From NCBI GenBank assembly GCA_012728855.1, contig JAAYEH010000305.1, forward strand, positions 1 through 64,000: a DNA stretch of 64,000 bases, written 5' to 3'. Origin of the DNA: Rhodopirellula sp. (lineage in GTDB: Bacteria; Planctomycetota; Planctomycetia; Pirellulales; Thermoguttaceae). The position numbers were made by a program, and so were the translations under genes. Below are positions 1 to 8,992 of the stretch, in pieces (the stretch's first letter is position 1; every line of letters begins with the position of its first letter). The notes beneath the pieces are model-generated. The model ran no database searches and was not told the DNA's origin. It worked only from the letters and a program-made list of their open reading frames with translations.

Positions 1-60
1 TCGCCAGGAACCCGCCTTCCGGCTGGGCCTTCTCGGCAAGAGCCGCAAAGAACCTACGTT

Positions 61-177
61 ACCGTTCACGGGGCGGCCGGGGACTGGTCCATTTTTCGGC
101 CGGTTGATGCATTTTGGCGCAAGAGACGTTCGCCGAAAACATGGACCTGTCCCCCTCTTTCCCGCCCCGTGAACGGT
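61..177. repeat. Palindromic repeat, family B (copy B1)
   Basis: Long imperfect hairpin. Outer arms at 61-76 and 162-177 are exact 16-base inverted repeats (ACCGTTCACGGGGCGG). Inside is a 76-base unit (79-154) beginning GGGGACTGGTCC and ending, on the other strand, GGGGACAGGTCC. These ends are of the same type as those of the units at 19848-19916, 44258-44325, 44363-44433 and 49723-49790. An open frame entering from the window edge at base 2 ends at a TGA at 170-172 in the right arm. I see nothing further in 178-370. Confidence 0.8.
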
Positions 178-370
178 TACCGATTCCAGTCGCCGGAGTT
201 CCACTCCAGGATGCTGCGGCGGCATGTCCAGAACCGGCGAATCGGCAACCTCTCTACCCAGAAGCGAGTGGCCACCAAATGCCTCGATTCTGAGAAATCG
301 CCAACTTGGTGGCCACACGCAGGATGGCGATCTGGAGCGATTGCTAGTCTCTTAAGTCAAATTCCTTGCC

Positions 371-733
371 TCAGCAGCCGTGTTTTTCCAGCTTTTCGCG
401 GAGCGTGTCGGCAGTGAACGGTTTTACCAGATAGTCGGAAACCCCGGCCTGGATCGCCTGCATCACGCGCCCCTTTTCGGCCTCGGTGGTGATCATGATA
501 ATCGGCACCTTGGCGTCCTGACCGCGGATCTCCTGGACGACCTCCAGGCCGGTCTTGCCGGGCATGTTCCAGTCGGTGAGCACGAGATCGAAGTCGCCCG
601 GCTTGAAGAGGGCGACCGCCTCGCTTCCGTCCGACGCCTCGGTGGCTGACGGCACGCCGACCGCCTGAAGCGATCGGATGATGATCTTTCGCATGGTGCT
701 GGAATCGTCGGCAACGAGCACTCTGGCGCTCAT
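371..733 (-). CDS. cheY: CheY-type single-domain response regulator
   Basis: Receiver-only protein of 120 aa, the usual CheY length. The phosphoacceptor is D54 in LTDWNMPG, with the acidic pair D9-D10 near the N terminus and the conserved lysine in LVKPF near residue 104. It should take phosphate from a CheA kinase and act on a motor or other output in the cytoplasm. A longer frame reaches upstream, but the ATG at 733 begins the family exactly (MSARVLVADD). It is divergent from the cheW-cheA operon, sharing the 734-982 spacer, so it probably serves that system. The output partner cannot be told from sequence. Confidence 0.93.
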   Translation of the reverse strand: MSARVLVADDSSTMRKIIIRSLQAVGVPSATEASDGSEAVALFKPGDFDLVLTDWNMPGKTGLEVVQEIRGQDAKVPIIMITTEAEKGRVMQAIQAGVSDYLVKPFTADTLREKLEKHGC

Positions 734-982
734 AGTGTTCCTCGTTCTTGCTTGTCGCGAAATCCGCCCGTCCTCTTCCGGTTCGCAGCAGGGGAGGCTC
801 CCCGGCGGAGCGGGCGTTACCAACAGTCTTCTCGCAAACCTACGTCGCGGCGGCGAAGTGTCAAACTGGAGCCGATGGCGGAAGATCGCCACGGGCCGCC
901 ACGGACATGACCTATAGTTGCTGCATGGCGAGGCAATCAACCTTGTTCTCTTCCCAATTCGATTGACACAAGGAGCAGTGCG

Positions 983-1498
983 GTGGCGACGACGACTCAA
1001 GAAGGCACGGTATCGGAAAACCATCGGGCGGAGGTAAGCGGGACCATGCAATTGGTCAGTTTCCGTTTGTGCCAGGAGGAATACGGGATCGAGATCACCA
1101 AAGTCCGGGAAATCATTCTCCTCGGTGAAATCACGCGGGTTCCGCAGACGCCGCCCTACATCAAGGGCCTGATCAACCTGCGGAGCAGCGTGATTCCGAT
1201 CGTCGATTTGCGGCTGCGATTCGGCCTGGTCTCGGAGGCCGTCAGCGACGACACACGGATCATGGTGGTCAATGTCGCCGGCAAGACGATCGGCATCATC
1301 GTCGATGCGGTGAGCGAAGTGCTGCGGATCCAAAAGGATCAGATCGCGCCGCCGCCGCCCACTGTGGCCGGCCTCGGCCGCGAATACCTCACCGGCCTGG
1401 TCCGGTTGGAAAACCGCCTCTTGATCCTGCTGGATATCGACAAGATTCTCGGCCAGGAAGAAAGCGCCTCCCTGGCCGGCATCATCTCCGGCGTCTGA
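983..1498 (+). CDS. cheW: CheW-like coupling protein
   Basis: Cytoplasmic scaffold of 171 aa that would couple CheA to receptors. One CheW domain covers about residues 20-165, with the family features LVSFRLCQEEYGIEI, VREII, PYIKGLINLRSSVIPIVDLR and a C-terminal LLILLDIDKIL. The GTG at 983 follows AAGGAG at 970-975 at good spacing, so I prefer it to the in-frame ATG at 1046, which would cut close to the domain edge. It is first of six co-directional genes (cheW, cheR, cheA, cheC-like, cheD, cheY). No receptor gene is in the window, so the partner is unknown. Confidence 0.93.
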   Translation: MATTTQEGTVSENHRAEVSGTMQLVSFRLCQEEYGIEITKVREIILLGEITRVPQTPPYIKGLINLRSSVIPIVDLRLRFGLVSEAVSDDTRIMVVNVAGKTIGIIVDAVSEVLRIQKDQIAPPPPTVAGLGREYLTGLVRLENRLLILLDIDKILGQEESASLAGIISGV

Positions 1499-1533
1499 CC
1501 GGCCAACGGCCTATCCAGCAATCGGAACAACCC

Positions 1534-2400
1534 ATGACGTCCATGTCCGCAATTCTCCCTGTCTCGCCGGTTGGCACAGTCGAACAGGTGAGCGACAATC
1601 AACTGAAGCGCTACGCCGATCTCGTCTACGAGCGGACCGGCATCCGCGTCTCACCGCAAAAGAAGATGCTGCTGTCGAACCGTCTCCGCCGCCGGCTTCG
1701 GGAGACGGGCATCGCCGATTTCGAAGAGTATTACCGGCATCTCACGCGGGTCCGCTCGAACGATCCCGAGTGGGACGCCTTTCTTCAGGAAATTACCACC
1801 CACGAAACCTATCTGTTTCGCGACGAGTCGCAATGGACATGGTTTCGCAAGGAGTACCTCGCCGAGTGCGTCGCCGAAGCACGCGGCAACACATCCCCCT
1901 CGCTGAGGATCTGGTCCGCCGCCTGCAGCACGGGCGACGAGCCGATGACGATCGCCTGCTCGGTCGCCGCCTGCCTGCCGAACCTGACGCAGTGGCGGGT
2001 TCAGATCGTTGCGACGGATATCGGCGTCGGCGCGTTGGAGCAGGCCCGCAGCGCCGTATTCGGCGAACGGGCCATGCGGTTGGTTCCGGACGAATACCGC
2101 CGACGGTTTTTCACGAAAGCCAAGGATGCCCAGATCTGGCAGGCCAAACCGGCGCTGACCTCGATGATCACGTTCCGCCAGCACAACCTCATGGAGCCGC
2201 TGCGCGATCGGCCGTTCGATCTGGTGTATCTCAAGAACGTGTTGATCTATTTCGATGCGGTTTCGAAGCGGAAGGTCTTGGAGAACGTCTGCCGGATGGT
2301 CCGGCCCGGCGGGCTGCTGGTCGCCGGCGCTGCCGAAGGGATTGCTGATATGCTCAAAGGATTCGTGCGATTGCAGCCCTGGCTGCACCGCCGGCCCTAG
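1534..2400 (+). CDS. cheR: CheR protein-glutamate methyltransferase
   Basis: SAM-dependent enzyme of 288 aa that methylates glutamates on chemoreceptors. The N-terminal CheR helical domain carries NRLRRRLRE (about residues 50-60). The catalytic domain has the receptor-side ITTHETYLFRD segment and the SAM-binding ACSTGDEP. Its late motif reads LVYLKNVLIYFD, where most CheR have CRNVLIYF, so the usual Cys-Arg is Leu-Lys here. It follows cheW by 35 bases. No cheB methylesterase is present in the operon; the cheD gene downstream is a receptor-modifying enzyme but does not replace CheB. Confidence 0.93.
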   Translation: MTSMSAILPVSPVGTVEQVSDNQLKRYADLVYERTGIRVSPQKKMLLSNRLRRRLRETGIADFEEYYRHLTRVRSNDPEWDAFLQEITTHETYLFRDESQWTWFRKEYLAECVAEARGNTSPSLRIWSAACSTGDEPMTIACSVAACLPNLTQWRVQIVATDIGVGALEQARSAVFGERAMRLVPDEYRRRFFTKAKDAQIWQAKPALTSMITFRQHNLMEPLRDRPFDLVYLKNVLIYFDAVSKRKVLENVCRMVRPGGLLVAGAAEGIADMLKGFVRLQPWLHRRP

Positions 2401-2487
2401 ATGGAAACCCATTTGGTTCCGACCCCGCGCAAGCCGCTGTGTTCGCTCTGCCGGTGGTCCATCGTAAAGGAAGACTGGAGTTGACCG

Positions 2488-5445
2488 ATGAGCAAAACGG
2501 ACGCCATAGCACACGACGAATTCTTCGAGAGCCTGCTGGGCGATTTCCTCGATGAGTCGGGCCAACTGCTCGACCGGCTCAATGAAAACATGCTCCAGCT
2601 CGACGAGTGGGCTCGATCGCTGGGCGACGATCATCGCCAGCGCTGCGACGACGATCTTATGAACGAGATGTTCCGTTCCGCCCATAGCCTCAAAGGCCTT
2701 TCCGCGATGCTCGGGCTGAAGGACATCAACACCCTCACCCACAAAGTCGAAAACGTTTTTGATGCCGCCCGCAAGGACGAACTGACCGTCACCAGCCAGG
2801 TCGTCGACCTGGTGTTCCAAGCGATCGACCGCCTGGGCGGACTCGTTGAAGGCCTGAAGGATTCCGACGCCGAACCGGTCGAATGCGAGTCGGTGGTCGC
2901 CGGAATCGCACGGCTTCTCGAATCCGCGGGCGTGGCGCGCGGTCCGTCCTGCCAGGCCGACGCCGAACGCATCCTGGAAGCCGCCATGGCCGAGGCGGCT
3001 TCGCCTCCGTCGCCTCCCGCCCCGAGCATCCCGGCGGTAGCCCCTCCCGTCGAGACCGACCCGTTCGAAAACCTTGCCGACGAAACCGAGATCTGCGACA
3101 AGTACCTGTCGATCTTCATCGATGAAACCGAGAACGCATTGGACGATCTCACGGAAACGCTGTTGACTCTGGAAGGCGGCGGCAGCCGACAGGCGATGGA
3201 GAAGCTCCTGCTGATGTCGCATCGCATCAAGGGCTCGGCGGCGTCGGTCGGCCTGAATCGGGCCGCCAAGCTCGCCCATCTCATGGAAGATCTGCTCGAC
3301 GACCTCCTGGAAACCGGCGGAACCCTTTCGGCGGAAGTGACCGACGCGATGCTCCGCTCGACCGATGGTCTGCGACAGTATATTCAGTGCCTCCGCTCGG
3401 ACCGCCCGCGTCACGACCAGTTCGCACAACTCGCCCGTGAACTGCTCGAAGCCCGCGGCCGACGGGAATCGGCCGCTTCAGATCCCTCCGACGGCTCGGC
3501 CGCTCCGGTCTCCTGGAGCGACTCACAAGAAAGCTGCGAGGTTGCCTCGGCCGCGCCGGAGCTTCCCGCCGATCTTCGCCAAACCGTCGCCTCACGCGTC
3601 TGCGAAGAAGCCAACGCCTACGCCGGCACGGTCGTCTTCCGCCCGGGTCTCGCACTGGCCGGACTCAAAGCCAAGCTGATCTTCGAAAAACTGAGCCATT
3701 GCGGCGAGGTGTGCCTCTTCGAACCGCCGGTGGAGCAGCTTGACCGGATCGAGGATGTTGGTCGCGTGGTCTTCGGGATATCGACCGACAGACCGCTCGA
3801 GTGGCTGGCCGGGCAACTGAGAATCGGCGGCGTACAACGCGTACACTTGGAGCCGGTTGAGCCGGAGCATCATCCGACCTTGCCGCCTCCCCCCCTCGAA
3901 GCGACCGGAACGTCGGGGGGAGCGTCCGTTTCGTCTGGAAGCGAAAGCCATCCGGACCGTGCAGCGGGGGATCAAACATCGACTGCCGCGGAGCCGTCGA
4001 GGGAGGCCGACGCCGCCCGGCGCCGCGGCCCCGACGCCAACAACAAACCGACCGAGACCCTCCGCGTCGATATCGAGCGCCTCGACCAGTTGATGAACCT
4101 GGCCGGGCAACTGGTGATCAACAAGGCCCGCTTCTCGCAGATCTGCGAAGGTCTCAAGGCGAATTTGGCGGGCAAACAGTCGGCGCTGGTGCTCAACAAC
4201 ATGTGCAACACCCTGGACAGAATGGCATCCGGCTCGGCCGACAAGGGCCAGGTCCAGGCGGAGTTGGAGAGCGTGCGGCTGCAGGCGCGGCGGATGCAGG
4301 CCGACCTGGAAATGGTCCGCCGCGACTTGGATCTACTCGCCCATGTCCGCAATGCCGTGAACGACCTCGGCGAAGCCATCCACCAGTTGGACCGCGTCAC
4401 CGACGGGATTCAGCAGAGCGTGATGGATACCCGCATGGTCCCCATCGGTCCCCTCTTCACGCGATTCAAGCGCGTCATCCGCGACATCACGCGGGGCAAC
4501 GGCAAGAGCGTCCGCCTGGTGATCCGGGGAGAGAAAACCGAGCTGGACAAACGCATGATCGACGAGTTGGGCGACCCGCTGATTCACATGGTCCGCAACT
4601 CGGCCGACCACGGCATCGAGATGCCCGAGGTTCGAGCCGCCGTGGGAAAATCGGCCGAAGGGACGGTGACCCTCGACGCCTTCCATCGCGGCAACTGCAT
4701 CGTGATTCAGGTCTGCGACGACGGCAAAGGGCTCGATCCGGACCGGATCCTGCAGAAAGCTCTGGAGAAAGGGCTCGTCTCGCCCGCCGATGCCGAGAAA
4801 ATGTCGCGCCACCAGATCTATCAATTGATTTGGGAGCCCGGTCTCAGCACCGCGGAAAAAGTGACGGAAGTCTCCGGCCGTGGAATGGGCATGGACATCG
4901 TCAAGTCGAAGATCGAGGAACTCAACGGCACCATCGATCTGGACAGCGAGCCGGGGCAGGGAACCACGATCACCATCAAACTACCGCTGACGCTAGCCAT
5001 TCTACCCAGCCTGATGGTCCAAATCGACGGCGACGTCTTCGCCATGCCGATCGAATCGGTCGCCGAAATCGTCTCCGTCGGACCGGGCGACCGTTCGACA
5101 GTCCACGGCCGATGGGCCGCCCGCGTCCGCGGTCGAGTCATCTCGATGGTCGATCTGAACGAAGTATTCACCTGGACGCGCGGCGCCGGCCAAGGCCGCG
5201 ACGATTTGCGGCAAGAGTGTACCCTGGTGATCGTCGGCGAAACCGGTCGGGAGATCGGGCTGGTCGTCGACCAGGTGTTGGGCGAGGAAGATATTGTTAT
5301 CAAATCCATGGCCGAGAACTACCGCAACGTGCCGGGCATCGCCGGGGCCAGCATTCTCGGCGACGGACGCGTGTCGCTGATCCTCGACCTCCCCACACTG
5401 ATCGAAATGGCATCCCAAAACACCGCCGCCTCCGCGGCACGTTAG
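2488..5445 (+). CDS. cheA: CheA histidine kinase with two HPt domains
   Basis: Chemotaxis sensor kinase of 985 aa, longer than the usual 650-750. A first HPt domain has H66 in RSAHSLKG. A second HPt has H245 in MSHRIKGSAASVGL. A P2-like segment lies near 370-470 and a low-complexity linker follows. The dimerisation helices start at TLRVDIERLDQLMNLAGQLV (about 527). The ATP-binding domain has the N box HMVRNSADHGIE and G boxes DDGKGL and SGRGMGMDIV, and a CheW-like domain closes the protein. Both HPt histidines are present, so both could be phosphorylated. It lies 87 bases after cheR and 9 before the cheC-like gene. Confidence 0.95.
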   Translation: MSKTDAIAHDEFFESLLGDFLDESGQLLDRLNENMLQLDEWARSLGDDHRQRCDDDLMNEMFRSAHSLKGLSAMLGLKDINTLTHKVENVFDAARKDELTVTSQVVDLVFQAIDRLGGLVEGLKDSDAEPVECESVVAGIARLLESAGVARGPSCQADAERILEAAMAEAASPPSPPAPSIPAVAPPVETDPFENLADETEICDKYLSIFIDETENALDDLTETLLTLEGGGSRQAMEKLLLMSHRIKGSAASVGLNRAAKLAHLMEDLLDDLLETGGTLSAEVTDAMLRSTDGLRQYIQCLRSDRPRHDQFAQLARELLEARGRRESAASDPSDGSAAPVSWSDSQESCEVASAAPELPADLRQTVASRVCEEANAYAGTVVFRPGLALAGLKAKLIFEKLSHCGEVCLFEPPVEQLDRIEDVGRVVFGISTDRPLEWLAGQLRIGGVQRVHLEPVEPEHHPTLPPPPLEATGTSGGASVSSGSESHPDRAAGDQTSTAAEPSREADAARRRGPDANNKPTETLRVDIERLDQLMNLAGQLVINKARFSQICEGLKANLAGKQSALVLNNMCNTLDRMASGSADKGQVQAELESVRLQARRMQADLEMVRRDLDLLAHVRNAVNDLGEAIHQLDRVTDGIQQSVMDTRMVPIGPLFTRFKRVIRDITRGNGKSVRLVIRGEKTELDKRMIDELGDPLIHMVRNSADHGIEMPEVRAAVGKSAEGTVTLDAFHRGNCIVIQVCDDGKGLDPDRILQKALEKGLVSPADAEKMSRHQIYQLIWEPGLSTAEKVTEVSGRGMGMDIVKSKIEELNGTIDLDSEPGQGTTITIKLPLTLAILPSLMVQIDGDVFAMPIESVAEIVSVGPGDRSTVHGRWAARVRGRVISMVDLNEVFTWTRGAGQGRDDLRQECTLVIVGETGREIGLVVDQVLGEEDIVIKSMAENYRNVPGIAGASILGDGRVSLILDLPTLIEMASQNTAASAAR

Positions 5446-5454
5446 GAGCATCGT

Positions 5455-6072
5455 ATGAACGAAGTCGCACCGGCCTCTGATCACCGGCTCAACCTTCTGC
5501 ACCAGCTCTTCGCCTCGGCGACGCACGACGCTTCGGCGGCCATGTGCCGCTGGACCGAAGGGCTCATCACGCTCACCCTGGACGAGGTCCGAGAGATCCC
5601 CCTGGAGGACGCCGCCGTCGCGTTGAATCTCGGCGACGAGCCGATCACGATGGTCGTCCTCAGCCTCCAAGGCGAGATCGGCGGCGAGATGATCCTCACC
5701 TTCGACGAGCAGAACGGTCGCCAACTGGCCGCTTCGCTGCTCCGCAGGCCCGTCGGCGCCGGCGCCGACTGGAGCGAACTGGAGAAGTCGGCGTTGACCG
5801 AAACCGGCAACATCCTCGGCTGCGCGTACATGAACGCGCTGACGCGTTTGATCGACAGCGAACTTGTGCCGTCGGCGCCCTATTTCATTCAGGATTTCGC
5901 CGCCAGCGTGGTCCAGCAGGCCCTGCTGGCCCAGGCGATGACCTGCGATCGCGTGCTGATCTGCCGAACCGGGTTCCATCGTGAAGGCAAGGAGCTGAAC
6001 TGGCGAGTCATCTTCGTTCCCACCGACGGTATGCGTCGGGCGATGGAAGATGCATTTCATTGCGTCGTGTGA
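5455..6072 (+). CDS. CheC/CheX-type CheY-P phosphatase
   Basis: Protein of 205 aa with the CheC fold length. The signature S-x3-E-x2-N is intact as E116 and N119 in ALTETGNILG, followed by prolines at 139 and 142 as expected for the CheY-P phosphatase site. The first half-site, near residues 15-35, reads LFASATHDASAAMCRW and lacks both Glu and Asn, so only one of the two CheC active sites remains. It likely dephosphorylates one of the two CheY proteins encoded here and may bind CheD. ATG at 5455 follows a good GGAG. CheC and CheX cannot be separated firmly by eye. Confidence 0.85.
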   Translation: MNEVAPASDHRLNLLHQLFASATHDASAAMCRWTEGLITLTLDEVREIPLEDAAVALNLGDEPITMVVLSLQGEIGGEMILTFDEQNGRQLAASLLRRPVGAGADWSELEKSALTETGNILGCAYMNALTRLIDSELVPSAPYFIQDFAASVVQQALLAQAMTCDRVLICRTGFHREGKELNWRVIFVPTDGMRRAMEDAFHCVV

Positions 6073-6113
6073 ACGATATCCCTACCGAGCCCGAACACGA
6101 AAAAGAGACGAGC

Positions 6114-6605
6114 ATGGCTTGCTGCACGGTGGTTGAAATGGCGGGGCAACAGTCGGTTGGCATGGGGCAGATCCTGGTCGCCCGGTGCCCGGGGAAGCTC
6201 ACGGCGGTGCTGGGATCGTGCGTCGGTGTCGCTCTAGTCCATCCGCGACTGCACGTCGGCTGCCTGGCGCACGTCGTTCTGCCCGAGTCGGCAGGCAGGG
6301 AGAGTACCCCCGGCAAGTTCGCCGATACGGCCATCCCCGTTATGATCCGGCAACTGGAGGAACTCGGCGCCAATCGCTCCGGCCTCGTCGCCAAGATCAC
6401 CGGCGGGGCCTGCATGTTCGGCACCTCCGGGCCGCTGCAAATCGGCGAGGCCAACATCGAAGCGGTCACGCGACTGCTCGGACAGGCGGGGATTCGCATG
6501 GCGGGCAAGCACGTCGGCGGAACAAAGGGCCGGCGAGTAACGCTCGACCCCGCGACCGGCTACGTACGCGTCGAGATCGTCGGCGCCCAAGTCATTACCA
6601 TCTAA
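6114..6605 (+). CDS. cheD: CheD chemoreceptor glutamine deamidase
   Basis: CheD deamidates glutamines of chemoreceptors and is commonly partnered with CheC. The 163 aa product has the nucleophile C36 in LGSCVGVAL and the general base H53 in LAHVVLPES, both at family positions, followed by the conserved KITGGACMF and GGTKGRRV segments. I chose ATG 6114. The longer TTG start at 6060 would overlap the preceding gene and add residues outside the domain. Its place directly after the cheC-like gene supports the CheC-CheD pairing. Confidence 0.93.
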   Translation: MACCTVVEMAGQQSVGMGQILVARCPGKLTAVLGSCVGVALVHPRLHVGCLAHVVLPESAGRESTPGKFADTAIPVMIRQLEELGANRSGLVAKITGGACMFGTSGPLQIGEANIEAVTRLLGQAGIRMAGKHVGGTKGRRVTLDPATGYVRVEIVGAQVITI

Positions 6606-6627
6606 CCCCGGATTGGGCCATCGAACC

Positions 6628-6987
6628 ATGACGAAGACCTTATTGATTACCGACGACGCAGTGATCATTCGCGAAATGATCAAGGACATTGCCGTCGCGG
6701 CCGGTTGGCAAGTGGTGGGAGAGGCCGGCGACGGCCGCACGGCGATCGAGCGCTATGCCGAACTGAGGCCCACCGCCTGCACGCTCGACATGGTGATGCC
6801 GGAGTACGACGGCCTGCACGCGCTGCGCGGTATCCGCCAGATCGATCCGGAGGCGAAGGTGGTAGTCGTCAGCGCCTTGGATCAGAAAAAAGTGCTTCTG
6901 GAAGCGTTCCGCGCCGGCGCTTCCGACTTCCTCGTCAAGCCCTTCGACAAGGCGTCGCTGGTCGAGACTCTCAATCAGCTCGCCTAG
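6628..6987 (+). CDS. CheY-like receiver protein
   Basis: Second stand-alone receiver of the locus, 119 aa. The acidic pair is D9-D10 (ITDD), the phosphoacceptor D54 in CTLDMVMPEYDG, and the conserved lysine lies in FLVKPF. The CTLDMVMP context is nearest to CheY proteins of CheC/CheD-containing systems. ATG 6628 is preferred to a TTG at 6613. It ends the chemotaxis operon. With two CheY proteins and one CheA, one may be the output and the other a phosphate sink; sequence alone does not decide which. Confidence 0.9.
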   Translation: MTKTLLITDDAVIIREMIKDIAVAAGWQVVGEAGDGRTAIERYAELRPTACTLDMVMPEYDGLHALRGIRQIDPEAKVVVVSALDQKKVLLEAFRAGASDFLVKPFDKASLVETLNQLA

Positions 6988-7013
6988 GAGGTACGTCAGG
7001 CTTTCCAGCTTGA

Positions 7014-7048
7014 CATTAGAGCTTAGAGCTTAGAGCTTAGAGCTTAGG
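7014..7048. repeat. Heptamer tandem repeat
   Basis: About five head-to-tail copies of a seven-base unit (GCTTAGA and close variants) lie between the end of the chemotaxis operon and the end of the convergent protease gene. The array is non-coding. It could arise by slippage and vary in copy number among strains. Confidence 0.85.
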
Positions 7049-7072
7049 CTTCAGAAGCAACCACTCGGACGG

Positions 7073-8719
7073 TCATTCATTCAACGATCCTAGCGCGATC
7101 AGGAAATGCGTCAACACGATCCGCGCCGGGCGTGAATCGGCCTGTCGCCCAACGCGAACGCGTGCGATCTCCGGACTAACGAAACCCAGCAGCAGCCACC
7201 GGCTCTTCGTGGCGAATCTCGATGCGCCGGCGCCGGCTCGCACCAGGATCGGCGTGCCCGTCCCCTCGATCGCCATCAGCACGGCGCCTTTCTGGCTGTC
7301 CGTCCCCTCGGCGAAACACGTCAACACAATGCCTTCACCAACCTGGTCCACCTGGTCCGCAGCAAACCGATTGATCATCTCGAAGTGCCCGGCGGTCCAA
7401 TGCACGCGGCCGATCGCCGCGAATTTCTCATTCGCGGTATTCGCCACATTGCGCAAAGCCTGCTGGGTCCGTCCCGGCGAACGCTTGCCGATCGCCTCGA
7501 TATGCCGGGCGAGGGTCATCTGGCAAGCGAGGTCGGCCAGAGTCTGATACTGCTCGGGGCTCGCCGGTCGCCAGCCCATCGCCGCGCAGCCGTCGAAGAG
7601 CTGGTTCATCCTCGCCGTCGATACGACCGTGCGGAGCGGCGTCTGAGCGTCCGGCATAGGCTCCAGTTCTCCGGAGGCCGACGCCGCAAGTTGCCGCAGA
7701 TAACCGATTTGGCTGGCGTAGCCGAACTCGGCCTTCAAATGCACGAAGGTGTTGATGCCGAGCACGCGGCCCCGTTCATCCATCAGCGGCCCACCGCTGC
7801 TGCCGGGCGAGATCTTGGCGTCGTGTTGGATCCAGACCAACTCGGCCGGGGCGCCAAGCCGCGCCACCAGGTGCCGCGCCTCGCTGTCGAGCAGATCTTT
7901 CGTCGTGAGCACGCGGCTGACGATCCCTTTCGAAAGCGAAAAATCCGCATTGTACGGATGGCCGAACGCGAAAACCTGGTCGCCCAGCCCGGGTGTCCCG
8001 TCGAAACCGATATCCAGCGCGCGCAATCGCGGCGGAGGATCCCGCACGGCCACGATGGCCAGATCCCGCTGCGGGTCTCGCGCCACGATTCCCGCCAGTT
8101 CCAACCGGGCGCCGTCGATCAGTTTCACGCGCGCGTCTTTCGTGATCCGGGCGACGAGGTGATGGTTCGTGGCAATCCAACCCCGATCGTTGATGACGAA
8201 CCCCGTGCCCGACTGCATGACGTTGCCCAGATCCGAGGGCAATTCGAACTTCACGACCGCCGTTTCGACCTCCGCCAGCGATGCCGCGAGGCTTACAGGG
8301 CTCGATTCGCTCGTGGTCCGATCCTTCTCCCCAAACGTTGCTTCGTCCGCCCTCTCATTCGTCTTCGCCGCGGGGATTGCCGCGCCTGGTTTGCTATGCG
8401 ACGTAGACAGCCGAAAACCGGCAGCCCAAAACGCGGCTACTGTCAAAACGACGACTGCCCCAAGACCCCAGCCCCAGGCCAATCGGCGTGGATGCGGCGG
8501 CTGAGCCGTGGATTGGGGCGAGGCGCCCTCTCGTGGACCGAACCGACTGCCGGAGTCGGGCTGAGCGGACGGGGACGCGGGCAATGCATCGTCCAGTTCT
8601 TCTCCGCCCAAAAGCTGGATACAGTTCCGCGATCCACAATCGGGGCAAATGCCCCGCGAGCCGCGCCCCTGGCTCGGAAAGCGATGGCCGCATTCAAGAC
8701 AAGCCAATCTGCTCGTCAC
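7073..8719 (-). CDS. Zinc-ribbon, membrane-anchored trypsin-like serine protease
   Basis: Protein of 548 aa. An N-terminal zinc ribbon with two CxxC pairs (CLEC, CPDC; residues 8-31) is followed by one membrane segment near residues 80-100 (GWGLGAVVVLTVAAFWAAG). The HtrA/Deg-like protease domain comes next with the triad H187 (NHHLV), D219 (RDLAIV) and S308 (GSSGGP). No PDZ domain follows; the last 190 residues match nothing I know. GTG 8719 has GAGGA upstream at suitable spacing. The ribbon would be cytoplasmic and the protease outside if topology is simple. A role in stress proteolysis is inference from the family. Confidence 0.85.
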   Translation of the reverse strand: MTSRLACLECGHRFPSQGRGSRGICPDCGSRNCIQLLGGEELDDALPASPSAQPDSGSRFGPREGASPQSTAQPPHPRRLAWGWGLGAVVVLTVAAFWAAGFRLSTSHSKPGAAIPAAKTNERADEATFGEKDRTTSESSPVSLAASLAEVETAVVKFELPSDLGNVMQSGTGFVINDRGWIATNHHLVARITKDARVKLIDGARLELAGIVARDPQRDLAIVAVRDPPPRLRALDIGFDGTPGLGDQVFAFGHPYNADFSLSKGIVSRVLTTKDLLDSEARHLVARLGAPAELVWIQHDAKISPGSSGGPLMDERGRVLGINTFVHLKAEFGYASQIGYLRQLAASASGELEPMPDAQTPLRTVVSTARMNQLFDGCAAMGWRPASPEQYQTLADLACQMTLARHIEAIGKRSPGRTQQALRNVANTANEKFAAIGRVHWTAGHFEMINRFAADQVDQVGEGIVLTCFAEGTDSQKGAVLMAIEGTGTPILVRAGAGASRFATKSRWLLLGFVSPEIARVRVGRQADSRPARIVLTHFLIALGSLNE

Positions 8720-8992
8720 AGGCGTCTGTCCTCAATTTTGAACCGAACCGGCATCAACAGCGATAGCGTTCGTCCGCCGTGCAGCCTCTACCGAGATGGA
8801 GGATGCGCCAGCCCCTCTTTCGCATTCTACGCCAACCGAGAACTCGATTCAATTCGTCGCGACCCGCCGTTTCCGACACGGTTCAGAAGACGCCCGCGAG
8901 AGTGGCCCGCCTGCGGAGCGGGATTAGCCAGATTCAGCCGCGAGCGGTATAACATTGGGCACGGTTCGGTTTCGCAGCAATTCGGTGGATAA

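Noticed and set aside
734-1333. N-terminal extension of the minus-strand cheY frame to 320 residues
   Set aside because: Residues before the ATG at 733 are low-complexity and antisense to cheW; the receiver domain begins exactly at 733.
1651-3429. 592-residue minus-strand frame across cheR and cheA
   Set aside because: Antisense to two well-supported genes, no domain, His/Arg/Gly-rich composition as expected for a shadow.
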